DNA of 64,000 nucleotides from positions 1-64,000 of the forward strand of contig CAJTJV010000010.1 in NCBI GenBank assembly GCA_910576775.1. Reading direction: 5' to 3'. Shown in pieces: positions 52,666-61,432 of the stretch (positions are counted from its first letter, which is position 1; the number at the start of each line of letters is the position of its first letter). Below the pieces are notes generated by a model. That model searched no databases. It was not told the origin of the DNA and was given only the letters and a program-made list of their open reading frames with translations. A program made the translations under genes and the position numbers. Origin of the DNA: an uncultured Muribaculaceae bacterium (GTDB lineage Bacteria; Bacteroidota; Bacteroidia; Bacteroidales; Muribaculaceae).

Positions 52666-54297
52666 TTACATCATGCCTCCCATGCCTCCCATGCCGGGCG
52701 CGGCGGGCGCGGGATTTTCCTCTTTTTTCTGTGCTATTACACATTCGGTTGTGAGGAACATGCCTGCTATGGATGCAGCGTTCTCAAGTGCTACACGGGT
52801 TACTTTGGCGGGGTCGATGACACCTGCTTCGAGAAGATTCTCGTATTCGTCCTTGCGGGCATTGTAGCCGAAATCGTCTTTGCCTTCGCGGACACGCTGC
52901 ACTACTACAGCGCCTTCGACACCGGCGTTGGATGCTATCTGGCGGAGGGGTTCCTCAATGGCACGTTTGATTATGTCGATACCGGTCTGTTCGTCATCGT
53001 TGTCTCCCTTGAGAGTTGCCAGACGGTTAAGACAGCGGATATATGCCACGCCGCCACCGGGAACGATGCCTTCTGCAATTGCAGCTCGGGTTGCGCTGAG
53101 GGCGTCATCGACGCGGTCTTTCTTTTCCTTCATCTCTACTTCGGAGGGTGCGCCGATGTGGAGCACTGCCACGCCGCCCGACAGTTTGGCGAGGCGTTCC
53201 TGAAGCTTTTCGCGGTCATAGTCGCTGGTCGATTGTGCAATCTGAGCCTTGATCTGTGCTACGCGGGCTGCGATACGTTCTTTGTCTCCGTCGCGGTTAA
53301 CGATGGTGGTGTTTTCCTTGTTGACGGTTACGCGGTTGGCATGGCCAAGCTCGTTCATTGTGGTGTTGGCGAGCTGCATGCCTTTTTCTTCGGAGATTAC
53401 GGTACCGCCGGTGAGGATGGCGATGTCTTCAAGCATTTCTTTGCGGCGGTCGCCGAAGCCCGGAGCCTTGATGGCGCAGATTTTAAGAGAACCGCGCAGA
53501 CGGTTGAGAACGAGGGCTGCGAGTGCGTCCTGATCCACGTCTTCTGCGATGATAAGCAGCGGGCGGCCGCTCTGTGCCGTGGCTTCGAGGATGGGGAGAA
53601 TATCTTTGAGGTTGGAGATTTTCTTGTCGTGGAGAAGAATAAGGGGAGAGTCCATCTGGCACTCCATTTTCTCGGTGTCGGTTACGAAATAGGGCGAGAT
53701 GTAGCCGCGGTCGAACTGCATGCCTTCCACGATTTCAATTGTCGTTTCTGTGCCTTTTGCCTCGTCTACGGTGATCACGCCTTCTTTCTTTACTTTCTCC
53801 ATCGCTTCGGCGATAAGGCGACCGATGTTCTCGTCATTGTTTGCGCTGACGCGGGCGACGTCTTCGATTTTCTTGAAATCATCGCCTACTTCCTGAGCCA
53901 TTTCGCGGATACCGCTTACAACCTCTGCTACGGCCTTGTCGATGCCGCGTTTGAGCTCCATGGGGTTGGCGCCGGCGGTAACGTTCTTCAGACCTACGCC
54001 TACGATTGCCTGTGCGAGAACGGTGGCGGTTGTTGTGCCGTCGCCGGCGTCGTCACCTGTCTTGGATGCTACTTCTTTGACGAGCTGTGCGCCCATGTTC
54101 TGCATGGGATCCTCAAGTTCTACCTCGCGGGCTACTGTGACACCGTCCTTGGTGATGTGGGGTGCTCCGAACTGCTTGCCGATGATTACGTTGCGGCCTT
54201 TGGGACCAAGTGTTACCTTGACGGCGTCGGCGAGCTGGTCGACACCTTTCTTGAGCTCTTCGCGAGCTTCTATGTTGAATTTAATTTCTTTAGCCAT
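52666..54297 (-). CDS. groL: Chaperonin GroEL
   Basis: 543 residues, the usual length. GroEL forms the double-ring folding chamber with the GroES lid. Diagnostic segments: AKEIKFNIEAREELKKG at the N-terminus, GPKGRNVIIGK, DDAGDGTTTATVLA, the ATP-binding GDGTTT, and a C-terminal Gly-Met tail (MGGMGGMM). It follows groES by 17 bases in the same transcript. Confidence 0.97.
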   Translation of the reverse strand: MAKEIKFNIEAREELKKGVDQLADAVKVTLGPKGRNVIIGKQFGAPHITKDGVTVAREVELEDPMQNMGAQLVKEVASKTGDDAGDGTTTATVLAQAIVGVGLKNVTAGANPMELKRGIDKAVAEVVSGIREMAQEVGDDFKKIEDVARVSANNDENIGRLIAEAMEKVKKEGVITVDEAKGTETTIEIVEGMQFDRGYISPYFVTDTEKMECQMDSPLILLHDKKISNLKDILPILEATAQSGRPLLIIAEDVDQDALAALVLNRLRGSLKICAIKAPGFGDRRKEMLEDIAILTGGTVISEEKGMQLANTTMNELGHANRVTVNKENTTIVNRDGDKERIAARVAQIKAQIAQSTSDYDREKLQERLAKLSGGVAVLHIGAPSEVEMKEKKDRVDDALSATRAAIAEGIVPGGGVAYIRCLNRLATLKGDNDDEQTGIDIIKRAIEEPLRQIASNAGVEGAVVVQRVREGKDDFGYNARKDEYENLLEAGVIDPAKVTRVALENAASIAGMFLTTECVIAQKKEENPAPAAPGMGGMGGMM

Positions 54298-54314
54298 TGT
54301 TTTCTGTTTTTATA

Positions 54315-54587
54315 TTATTCGATGACAGCGAGAACCTCGCTCTGACGCATTACGAGTACTTTGTCGCCATTGAGGTCGATTTCAGTGCCTGCGAATTTGC
54401 CGTAGAGTACCTGATCGCCTTCTTTGAGAATCATTTCTTCGTCCTTGGTGCCGTTACCTACAGCAAGGACGGTGCCTTTGAGAGGTTTTTCTTTTGCTGA
54501 ATCGGGGATGATGATGCCGGAAGCCGTTACTTCTTCGGCAGCTGTGGGCTGCACGATAACACGGTCGGCCAGTGGTTTGAGTTTCAT
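54315..54587 (-). CDS. groS: Co-chaperonin GroES
   Basis: 90 residues, typical length. It contains KPLADRVIV at the N-terminus, the mobile loop (TASGIIIPDSAKEKPLKG), and DQVLYGKFAGTEIDLNGD. It caps GroEL. A perfect palindrome 70 bases upstream (54656-54683) probably controls the pair. Confidence 0.96.
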   Translation of the reverse strand: MKLKPLADRVIVQPTAAEEVTASGIIIPDSAKEKPLKGTVLAVGNGTKDEEMILKEGDQVLYGKFAGTEIDLNGDKVLVMRQSEVLAVIE

Positions 54588-54655
54588 GAGAGTTTATGTG
54601 TTATTAGTTTTGTATAATCGTTTTGTAAACGGATAGCAAAAACTGCGCCAAATAT

Positions 54656-54683
54656 CAAATTGTCAGTCGTGACTGACAATTTG
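54656..54683 (-). promoter_or_regulatory. Palindromic operator candidate upstream of groES-groEL
   Basis: A perfect inverted repeat: CAAATTGTCAGTC (54656-54668), two bases, GACTGACAATTTG (54671-54683). It lies 69 bases before the groES ATG. On the minus strand its last TTTG is 20 bases from TATCCGTT (54635-54628), a poor -7 box, so a repressor bound here would cover the -33 element. It differs from the CIRCE element used by HrcA. It has no T-run. Confidence 0.55.
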
Positions 54684-54707
54684 GCAATTCTGAGGACTAA
54701 ACAATAT

Positions 54708-54735
54708 CGGCTCCCGGCAGGTTCGCCGGGAGCCG
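54708..54735 (-). terminator. Intrinsic terminator of the alpha-2-macroglobulin gene
   Basis: A perfect 11-bp stem (CGGCTCCCGGC / GCCGGGAGCCG, 54708-54735) is followed on the minus strand by ATATTGTTT. It lies just after the gene's stop. Confidence 0.75.
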
Positions 54736-54741
54736 GATGTT

Positions 54742-57700
54742 TTATTTAACCTCAATGGCGTTGCCGCCGCTGTGTGCTGTAAGCTCCGGAGCGTATTGGC
54801 TCTGGAGAGTGGCTATGCCGGAGATGAAGGTTCCGGCGACTGCCGCTGTCATATCGTATGTGATGTGGTAGGAGCCTTTTGCGAGGTAGCCGATGGCGAG
54901 GCGCGTGGAAGCATCGAGGTTCTCGCGGTAGAAGCCGGTACCGCCGTCCCATACGAATCCGGGGAGTTGCTCGACAGGTTCGAAGGTGGCCGGACGTTCG
55001 TCGGTGATGCTGACGTATTCCAGATTGCGGTTCGTCTTTATTGTGAGCTGCACACGTACACGTTCGCCAAGGTCGAAACTGTTGGTCTCGACCCATTTGC
55101 CGTCACGCTGTACGAGAACGCGCTTTTCTATGGATATGTCGCGGCTCTGACGAGCCTTGATTTTAGTCATCGGACGGCGGTCGATTGTTATTACCGAGCC
55201 GTAGGACGGAGTGACGCCGTTGGGTGTTACTGAAACGGTGAATTTGCCTTTGACGTCTATTTCCTGTGCGAAAAAGCCCGAAGCGCTCTCGCTTGCCTTG
55301 ATTTCAACAGGCTTGCCGTTGACGGTGACATTCTGTTTAACCGGAACATCTGTCCATATGCTGCCTGTCAGCATAAGAGCCGCAATGATATAGTCAGGAT
55401 TATATACTCCGAAATCGTCTGACGCCTGACACTGCACCAGTACCCACTGACGGAGTGCGTCTATTTCTTTTTGGGAGGCATCCATGACAGCGTAGGCCTG
55501 GATAATTGTGGCGTATGAACGTATGTCGCCTATGCTCGGGAATGTCAGTCCCATGCCGGTTTTGGCAACGGCGAACTGTCGGATAGAAGCGAGCATCTCG
55601 GCTGCGGTACGTTGATATTTATTGTGCACTATGAGAATATCCCATGCTTTATCGAGCACATTGCCTTTCTTCCAGTCCGAGAGGATGGCAGCTTCGGTTG
55701 CGGAAATGATTGTCTTGGCGCGGTTGTCGCGGAGATTTGGAAGCGCCGATGCGATATATGCCAGTTCTTTGTCGGTTTTGGGACGGTTGGGCTTCAGGGC
55801 TTCTGTTACAAGGTAGGAATAGGCCTTCTGCATCATTTCGGCGAGTTTTGCATCGTCGGTTAACATTCCGAGGGTGTTGGCGATCCCGAGGGTTGTGAGT
55901 ACGGTTTTGGTGCTCCAGACTGAAGATTCCTTACTCCAGCTTGTCCAAGCGAAGCCGCCGTCGGGATTTTGGAGGCGGGAGAGACCTGTTATGGCAGCTG
56001 TTGTTGCCGTGCGTATTTTCTCCGGATCTAGAACCTGTGCGAGCATAGCCATACGGCTGCTTTCGTTGGCAGCGGTCTGTACCCACGGTGTCTGGTCGAG
56101 AAGAAGCAGTTTCAGGTTTTCATTCTTCTCAAGCATGGACTTGAAAGCGCCTTCATCGGGATTTTCCTGCCACTGTTTGATTACTCCTGCAATTGCAGGG
56201 TTGTCGGCGATCACTTTACCGGCGGCGAGAGTGGAGAAAAGACTTGAGGCATATCCTGTTGCAGTTCCGGAGTTCTTGCCTGCGAGTCCACGCATAGCGC
56301 GGATGGCCGTCCATATGGGATTCTGGCAGTATTGAAGGCTTACGGAGGCATCCGATGATGCTTTTAAAGTGAGTTCAAAAGCTTTCGGATCATCGGGATT
56401 AAGATAGAATTCCGTACTTTCCACCACTGTTGCCGATGACGACAGGATGGGGATCATACTCTGTTCGCCGTCAGCGAATAGGCCGGCCTGCGAGCGCACA
56501 CGGTAGCCGAGAGAAGCCGCGTCGACAGGAGCGTTGACGTCTATGCCTACAATTGTAGAAGCCTTTGCAGCGATGGAATCTGTGTTTGTCGCATTTGCGA
56601 TGACAGAGCCGGTGGACGGATCGAAAATTTCAATTGTGGTTGTAACAGCTGTATTCTCGTCACTGTTGTTGAATACCGTGGCGAGGATGCGCGCAGTGTC
56701 GCCTTGACGAAGATAGCGTGGCAGATTTGGCTGAACCATTACAGGCTTGTTGCTTATGCATTCGGCGATGTATGATGCGCTTTCAAGGTCTTTGCTCCAT
56801 GCAAATGACTTGAATGTCCATGCTCCGTTGGCGTTGGGCATTGTGAACGTAAGGTCTATGTTACCGTTCTTGTCGGCAGTGAGCGACGGTTTCCAGAATG
56901 CCTGAAGCACCTCTGCCACACGATATTCGAAATTAAGCGGCTCTGCGGCACCACCGTCGCCTTTCTCGTTGGAAAGGTCTTTGTCTTCCACTGCACCTGT
57001 TGTTTCCTGAGCGGCGGACGGAGCTGCCATGTCGAAGGCTACCGATTCTTCTTCGGCAATCTCGTCCGCACCGGCGGAGGCGGCCATCTTCATCGCATTC
57101 ATCGAGCGCATCATCGTACCGCGTATATATAGTGATCTGCCTATTTCCAAAAAACGGAAATTCGGGAAATCGATAGTTGCGGTCTTTGAAGCCTTGAATT
57201 GTATTCGCTCGTTTACGGACGAATTGTAGTAGCGCGGGCCGGTTATATACATATTGTAGTATGGCGAGTCCGAGTACTTATGGAGCTGTGAGGGCCAGTT
57301 GCCTGTGTAGAGATTGTCGAGGGCACGGTTGTAGAGAGTGGCAATCATGGCAGCATCGAGGATTTTGCCGTCGGCTCCGACAAGGCGGAAACGCCATGTC
57401 TCGCCCAGCCCTGGAGTGAGCTTGTCGCGGAAACTCTCGGCGACAAGTTCTGTTTTTCCCTTTGATTCGCGTTCAATGGTTACGGTATAATTGTAAAGTC
57501 GTGCGTCGCTGACGCATAGCAGCCGTAAATTGGCGTCCTCACCTTCTGCTTTTACTTTAAGGCGATGGAATCCTGCCTCGAGCTTTTCGGGCTTGAGACT
57601 TACGAGCTTGCTGCCGTTGGTAACTGCCACATATACGTAGGCCGGGCTGCCATTGACACCGATAAGGATTTCTGCATTGTCTCCGTTGGCTTTCACTCTG

Positions 57701-60243
57701 GCAAATGGAAGGTAAAGGCGGCCGGATGTTGTGGGCACTTCATTTTTCTTTTCGTTGAAAAGTGTTATGGTTGTGGCGTTGACAGCCTGTGCGAGAGCGG
57801 AGTCGGCGGGTGCTATGCGGAGGGTGTATTCCCCGGCAGGAATATCCTGGAGATTGAGCATGGCGGTAGAGCCTGTTGTTGCTTTGCCTTCAGCGGCTAT
57901 ATCGGATAATTTGCCGTCGGTGTATTTGCCGAGCTGCCAGTTCACGGGTATGGCGATGTCTTTTCCGTTGGCGTCGTAGGCCAGGAACTTGACGGCTACG
58001 GGCGATGAGTTGTCGGCGTTTCCGGGGCAATCGGCCGAAAGTACGTAGGGCTTTCCTGTGGTGAAGCCGCGCGAGGTATCGGATGTGGAGCCGTCGGCAG
58101 CCGTCACCGTTATCTCGGCAAAGAAATCAGGACCTTTGACAAGCATGTCGGCGGGGATATCGAAAGAGAATGTGCCGTTGGCATCTGTTTCTCCGTTCAG
58201 TTCACCGATGAATTCCATGGGGGCGAACCAGCGCCATCGTTGCGCCTTACTGAGCTTGAGTTTAACCTGTGCGCCGATTACAGGCATTCCGGAGAAGGTG
58301 GTGGCGTTGCCGCTGAGGCGCACGTTCCCGGTGGACGGCACTCCGCGCTCGACGGATGTTACGTCGGCATGGAATGTCGGCAGGCGGAAATCGCTCACTT
58401 CAACATATGTGTCAGTGCCGGAGTCGCCGATTTCGGCGTGTATGCGCCAGCGGCCGGTGAGAACGTCTTTTTTTGTTACAAAAAAGCCGTCGGCACGTCC
58501 GAATCCGTCGAGTGTGCATGTTGAGGCGTCTATTTTCTGATAGTTGGCGTCGTAAAAGGTTATTGTAACGGTGTTCCCGGAAGCTGCGAGAGCCTTTTCG
58601 CTTGCTACTGCAGCCCATCGTACGGTATCGCCCTGGTGATATAGGTTGCGGTCTGTAAGGATGACTATGCTGTTTTTCGCAGGCTTGCTGAAATTCGGGC
58701 GATAGGTGCGGATATTGTCGTTGAAATAGTATGTTGCGCCGTTGCAGCGGAAGGATAGTGTCTGGCTGTTGTAGATACTGTCGGGAAAGGCAGAGAATCC
58801 GAGTACGCCGTTTTTGTCGGTGGTACCGAGTTTGTGGGTTGTTGTGCCGCGTTTGCGCCAGTTGCTGCCGTTAAGAATTACATCGACGTCTTTTACGGGA
58901 GCTCCGCTGTTTATGTCGGCGACGGCGACATATTGGTTTTCAAGACCGTTTATTGACAAGGGATAGACAGGCACAGCGTCCACATAACCGGCATTGTGGG
59001 GAGTTGCACCATTGATGGCGGCGGTCCAGACGTAGTAACCGCTTTTGGAGATCGGGAACTCTACAGTGAATGTGCTGTCGGTGCCGAGTGAGGATATGGT
59101 GCGTTCGGCAATGCTCTTGGAGGCGATGATTTGCTTTAGAGAGTATTCCTTGCTGGTGGGACGCTTATACAGACGGAAAGTTACTGACTTGCAGAACGAT
59201 GCGGATGCTGTGATTTTAAGTGTTGAGCCTGGCCCGATAAGCCGGGGTGCGGATGCGTTGAGCCGTGGTTGTGTGAGAGCAGCGAGAGTGTTGCGGAGCT
59301 GGCCGTTGTCATACCACTCGGGGAATTGTTTCAGTGATTTTTCGAGCATCTTTATAAGCTCGTCGCGTAGCTTTGCGGAATATAGGTTGTATTCATCCGC
59401 ATCGTCCGAGATAACGATATCTTCGTAACCGTAATCATTATAATAATCGGAACTGTTGATATGGGCAAGAATATAGCGGGCATCCGGTGCTGTGGCATTC
59501 TCACTATATATTCTGCGTAATTCATTATTGTTGCCGTTGGCTGCCGCAACCTGCCAGTAGCACCACGGTGCAGAGCCTTTCTCGTATCGCGAGGCTATTT
59601 CTTTTGTCTGGGCAAGCTTCTTGTCGGTCTCGCCGGTGGAGGCCAGCCAGTAGATATTTTTGTAACAGGCAAAAGAAAGCACGTCCGGAATGTATTTCAG
59701 ACCGTATTCGTTATATTTTAGGGCGTCCTTATAATGCGATAAAGCCTTGTCTTCTACGGAAGCAAGTGCGCGAGCCTCGCTATAAAGTGCGTTTACTCGT
59801 GTTTTGAACTGTTCGCCGCTCCAAAGGCTCACGTCGGCGGGGTAAGGTTCAAGCGGAGCTGCCACGCGGTCGTATTTATAGCGCTGGCTCATGTATATGT
59901 CCTTTAGCGTCTCCGCTTCGAGAATCTTCAGCATGGCCTTGTCGGCGTTGCCGAGACCTTTCACATTCAGTTGTTCCTCAATGAATGCAGGAAAGATGAA
60001 GACTGTATCGGGGTCGATGGAGCGTTCAGCCGCCATAATCTCCAGGATGGCACGCAGACGCAAGGCGCCGGCATTGGCGTCCGTACGGTTGTTGTATGTG
60101 TCGAGGTTTGCTTCCGCTTTGGAGAGGACATTCTGGGGGTATGCGAAATCAGGCTCGTCAGAGCTGTTGCGGGAGGGCGCTCCGTAGGAGAGAAACGACA
60201 TTGCGCTTAGGATTAATGTTAATATTAAAGATAGTCGCTGCAT
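54742..60243 (-). CDS. Alpha-2-macroglobulin family protein, thioester-less type
   Basis: 1833 residues, the largest gene here. Signal peptide about 1-22, no lipobox. The first 330 residues are helical and of unknown type. Macroglobulin-like beta domains follow, including NGSNWRKRGTTTHKLGTTDKNG-type modules and the bait-region neighbourhood near 1020-1100. The MG10/alpha-hexamer domain (about 1370-1640) and C-terminal receptor-type domain follow. Where catalytic members have C-x-E-Q, this protein has AGKNSGTATGYAS, so no thioester can form. Such proteins may guard the periplasm against proteases, or act with a transglycosylase (PbpC), which is not seen here. It has a weak own promoter and its own terminator. 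Confidence 0.88.
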   Translation of the reverse strand: MQRLSLILTLILSAMSFLSYGAPSRNSSDEPDFAYPQNVLSKAEANLDTYNNRTDANAGALRLRAILEIMAAERSIDPDTVFIFPAFIEEQLNVKGLGNADKAMLKILEAETLKDIYMSQRYKYDRVAAPLEPYPADVSLWSGEQFKTRVNALYSEARALASVEDKALSHYKDALKYNEYGLKYIPDVLSFACYKNIYWLASTGETDKKLAQTKEIASRYEKGSAPWCYWQVAAANGNNNELRRIYSENATAPDARYILAHINSSDYYNDYGYEDIVISDDADEYNLYSAKLRDELIKMLEKSLKQFPEWYDNGQLRNTLAALTQPRLNASAPRLIGPGSTLKITASASFCKSVTFRLYKRPTSKEYSLKQIIASKSIAERTISSLGTDSTFTVEFPISKSGYYVWTAAINGATPHNAGYVDAVPVYPLSINGLENQYVAVADINSGAPVKDVDVILNGSNWRKRGTTTHKLGTTDKNGVLGFSAFPDSIYNSQTLSFRCNGATYYFNDNIRTYRPNFSKPAKNSIVILTDRNLYHQGDTVRWAAVASEKALAASGNTVTITFYDANYQKIDASTCTLDGFGRADGFFVTKKDVLTGRWRIHAEIGDSGTDTYVEVSDFRLPTFHADVTSVERGVPSTGNVRLSGNATTFSGMPVIGAQVKLKLSKAQRWRWFAPMEFIGELNGETDANGTFSFDIPADMLVKGPDFFAEITVTAADGSTSDTSRGFTTGKPYVLSADCPGNADNSSPVAVKFLAYDANGKDIAIPVNWQLGKYTDGKLSDIAAEGKATTGSTAMLNLQDIPAGEYTLRIAPADSALAQAVNATTITLFNEKKNEVPTTSGRLYLPFARVKANGDNAEILIGVNGSPAYVYVAVTNGSKLVSLKPEKLEAGFHRLKVKAEGEDANLRLLCVSDARLYNYTVTIERESKGKTELVAESFRDKLTPGLGETWRFRLVGADGKILDAAMIATLYNRALDNLYTGNWPSQLHKYSDSPYYNMYITGPRYYNSSVNERIQFKASKTATIDFPNFRFLEIGRSLYIRGTMMRSMNAMKMAASAGADEIAEEESVAFDMAAPSAAQETTGAVEDKDLSNEKGDGGAAEPLNFEYRVAEVLQAFWKPSLTADKNGNIDLTFTMPNANGAWTFKSFAWSKDLESASYIAECISNKPVMVQPNLPRYLRQGDTARILATVFNNSDENTAVTTTIEIFDPSTGSVIANATNTDSIAAKASTIVGIDVNAPVDAASLGYRVRSQAGLFADGEQSMIPILSSSATVVESTEFYLNPDDPKAFELTLKASSDASVSLQYCQNPIWTAIRAMRGLAGKNSGTATGYASSLFSTLAAGKVIADNPAIAGVIKQWQENPDEGAFKSMLEKNENLKLLLLDQTPWVQTAANESSRMAMLAQVLDPEKIRTATTAAITGLSRLQNPDGGFAWTSWSKESSVWSTKTVLTTLGIANTLGMLTDDAKLAEMMQKAYSYLVTEALKPNRPKTDKELAYIASALPNLRDNRAKTIISATEAAILSDWKKGNVLDKAWDILIVHNKYQRTAAEMLASIRQFAVAKTGMGLTFPSIGDIRSYATIIQAYAVMDASQKEIDALRQWVLVQCQASDDFGVYNPDYIIAALMLTGSIWTDVPVKQNVTVNGKPVEIKASESASGFFAQEIDVKGKFTVSVTPNGVTPSYGSVITIDRRPMTKIKARQSRDISIEKRVLVQRDGKWVETNSFDLGERVRVQLTIKTNRNLEYVSITDERPATFEPVEQLPGFVWDGGTGFYRENLDASTRLAIGYLAKGSYHITYDMTAAVAGTFISGIATLQSQYAPELTAHSGGNAIEVK

Positions 60244-60314
60244 AATGATTGAGAGGAAGAGGACGCGGATGTTAGTTAATAAAGAAATAAAACTCGTAGT
60301 TGCGGGCTATTTTG

Positions 60315-60322
60315 CGAAATTA
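60315..60322 (-). promoter_or_regulatory. Possible -7 box of the alpha-2-macroglobulin gene
   Basis: TAATTTCG (60322-60315) has one mismatch to TAnnTTTG. The start would lie about 68 bases before the ATG at 60243. Confidence 0.3.
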
Positions 60323-60457
60323 ATAAAAATTTTGATTGCGCTAACAATAACAATGCAATTTCATATTAGTTTAGACCCGGCCGCTTCCGGTAGGTTTAAA
60401 GAAACGCTCACTCCGAAGGTTAAAAGCATTGTGAGTGGAATTGCACTATCCTATCCA

Positions 60458-61267
60458 TTATATTTTTTTCAACAAATTCCGGCAAGTATTGTCGTTTTCT
60501 AAGATGCTTATCTGGTGGATGGCGATTTGATTCAGTTTTACCAGCCGTTCGCTCTGCGTCATACCCTGCTCTATAAAAACAGCATTGAGGTTTTCCATAT
60601 TGGAAAGACAGATAAGTTCGTTGATTGATGCATAATCGCGTATATTGCCTTTCAAATCGGGATGAGCGTCGCGCCATTGCTTTGCCGTTACACCGAACAT
60701 CGCCACGTTGAGCACGTCGGCTTCGTTGGCATAAATTATGCTTGCTTGCGTTTGAGTAACCTCTGCCGGAATAATATTCTGCTTTATGGCATCGGTATGT
60801 ATGCGGTAGTTTATTTTTGATAACTCGCGCTTGGCCGACCAACCCAACAATCGCTGTTCCTCAGTTTTAAGCCGCTGATATTCTTTGACAAGCAATAACT
60901 GGAATTTAGGACTTATCCACATGCCGAAATGGTAGGCGATGTCCCGATGTGCATATGTTCCTCCGTATCGACCGGCCTTTGAGCGAATACCTATGGCATT
61001 CGTACGTTCAAGCCACGTTTTGACAGAAAGCACAAAGTTGTTGCTACCGGAGGCATTTTTAATTGTACCGAATTCGGTACAATTAAAATCAGAATTATAG
61101 AGCATTTCCCATTCTCCAAGATATTCAATTGTGCTTTTAAGGCTCAGCCAACGGAAGATTATGTGCTCCTGCATTTGGCTTCGAGCCATATCTGTCAGGC
61201 TGATATAATCTTCGTCATTGTATTTTACAACTGCTATCTCGGTGTTTTGTACGGTAATTTTAGCCAT
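60458..61267 (-). CDS. KilA-N domain protein
   Basis: 269 residues from ATG 61267; a frame open to 61399 lies upstream of the predicted transcript start and is rejected. The KilA-N fold is seen as YISLTDMARSQMQEHIIFRWL, followed by YLGEWEML and the ISPKFQLLLVKEYQRLK region (about 125-145). The C-terminal half has no recognised domain. KilA-N proteins are DNA-binding or phage-linked, often lone in Bacteroidales genomes. The lower GC and AT-rich leader relative to its neighbours hint at gene transfer. Function unknown. Confidence 0.8.
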   Translation of the reverse strand: MAKITVQNTEIAVVKYNDEDYISLTDMARSQMQEHIIFRWLSLKSTIEYLGEWEMLYNSDFNCTEFGTIKNASGSNNFVLSVKTWLERTNAIGIRSKAGRYGGTYAHRDIAYHFGMWISPKFQLLLVKEYQRLKTEEQRLLGWSAKRELSKINYRIHTDAIKQNIIPAEVTQTQASIIYANEADVLNVAMFGVTAKQWRDAHPDLKGNIRDYASINELICLSNMENLNAVFIEQGMTQSERLVKLNQIAIHQISILENDNTCRNLLKKI

Positions 61268-61292
61268 TGATTCTTTATCTTTATGCAATACA

Positions 61293-61300
61293 CAAATGTA
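61293..61300 (-). promoter_or_regulatory. -7 box of the KilA-N gene
   Basis: TACATTTG (61300-61293) is a full match. The start near 61289 leaves a 22-base leader to the ATG at 61267. Confidence 0.6.
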
Positions 61301-61376
61301 CTCATTTTCCTTGATTATATCGCTGTTGACTGAAAAAACATCCTGTTCATTCTTGAAAAAATTCCTATCGTATAGC

Positions 61377-61412
61377 AATAAAAAAGCTGCGGTGCGCATG
61401 GCATCGCAGCTT
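61377..61412 (-). terminator. Intrinsic terminator of fumarase
   Basis: AAGCTGCG / CGCAGCTT (61412-61384, perfect 8 bp) is followed on the minus strand by TTTTATT. It lies 21 bases after the fumarase stop. Confidence 0.85.
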
Positions 61413-61432
61413 ATTGGATTGTGGAGCGGTAT

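Noticed and set aside
53158..54345. 395-residue open frame antisense to groEL
   Set aside because: A shadow of the groEL coding strand; its start lies in groEL and it ends in groES.
54656..54683. Palindrome near groES read as terminator of the upstream gene
   Set aside because: No T-run follows, and a better terminator (54708-54735) lies closer to the upstream gene's stop.
60420..60842. Alternative open frame overlapping the KilA-N gene
   Set aside because: It has no recognisable domain, while the overlapping frame has a good KilA-N domain and promoter.
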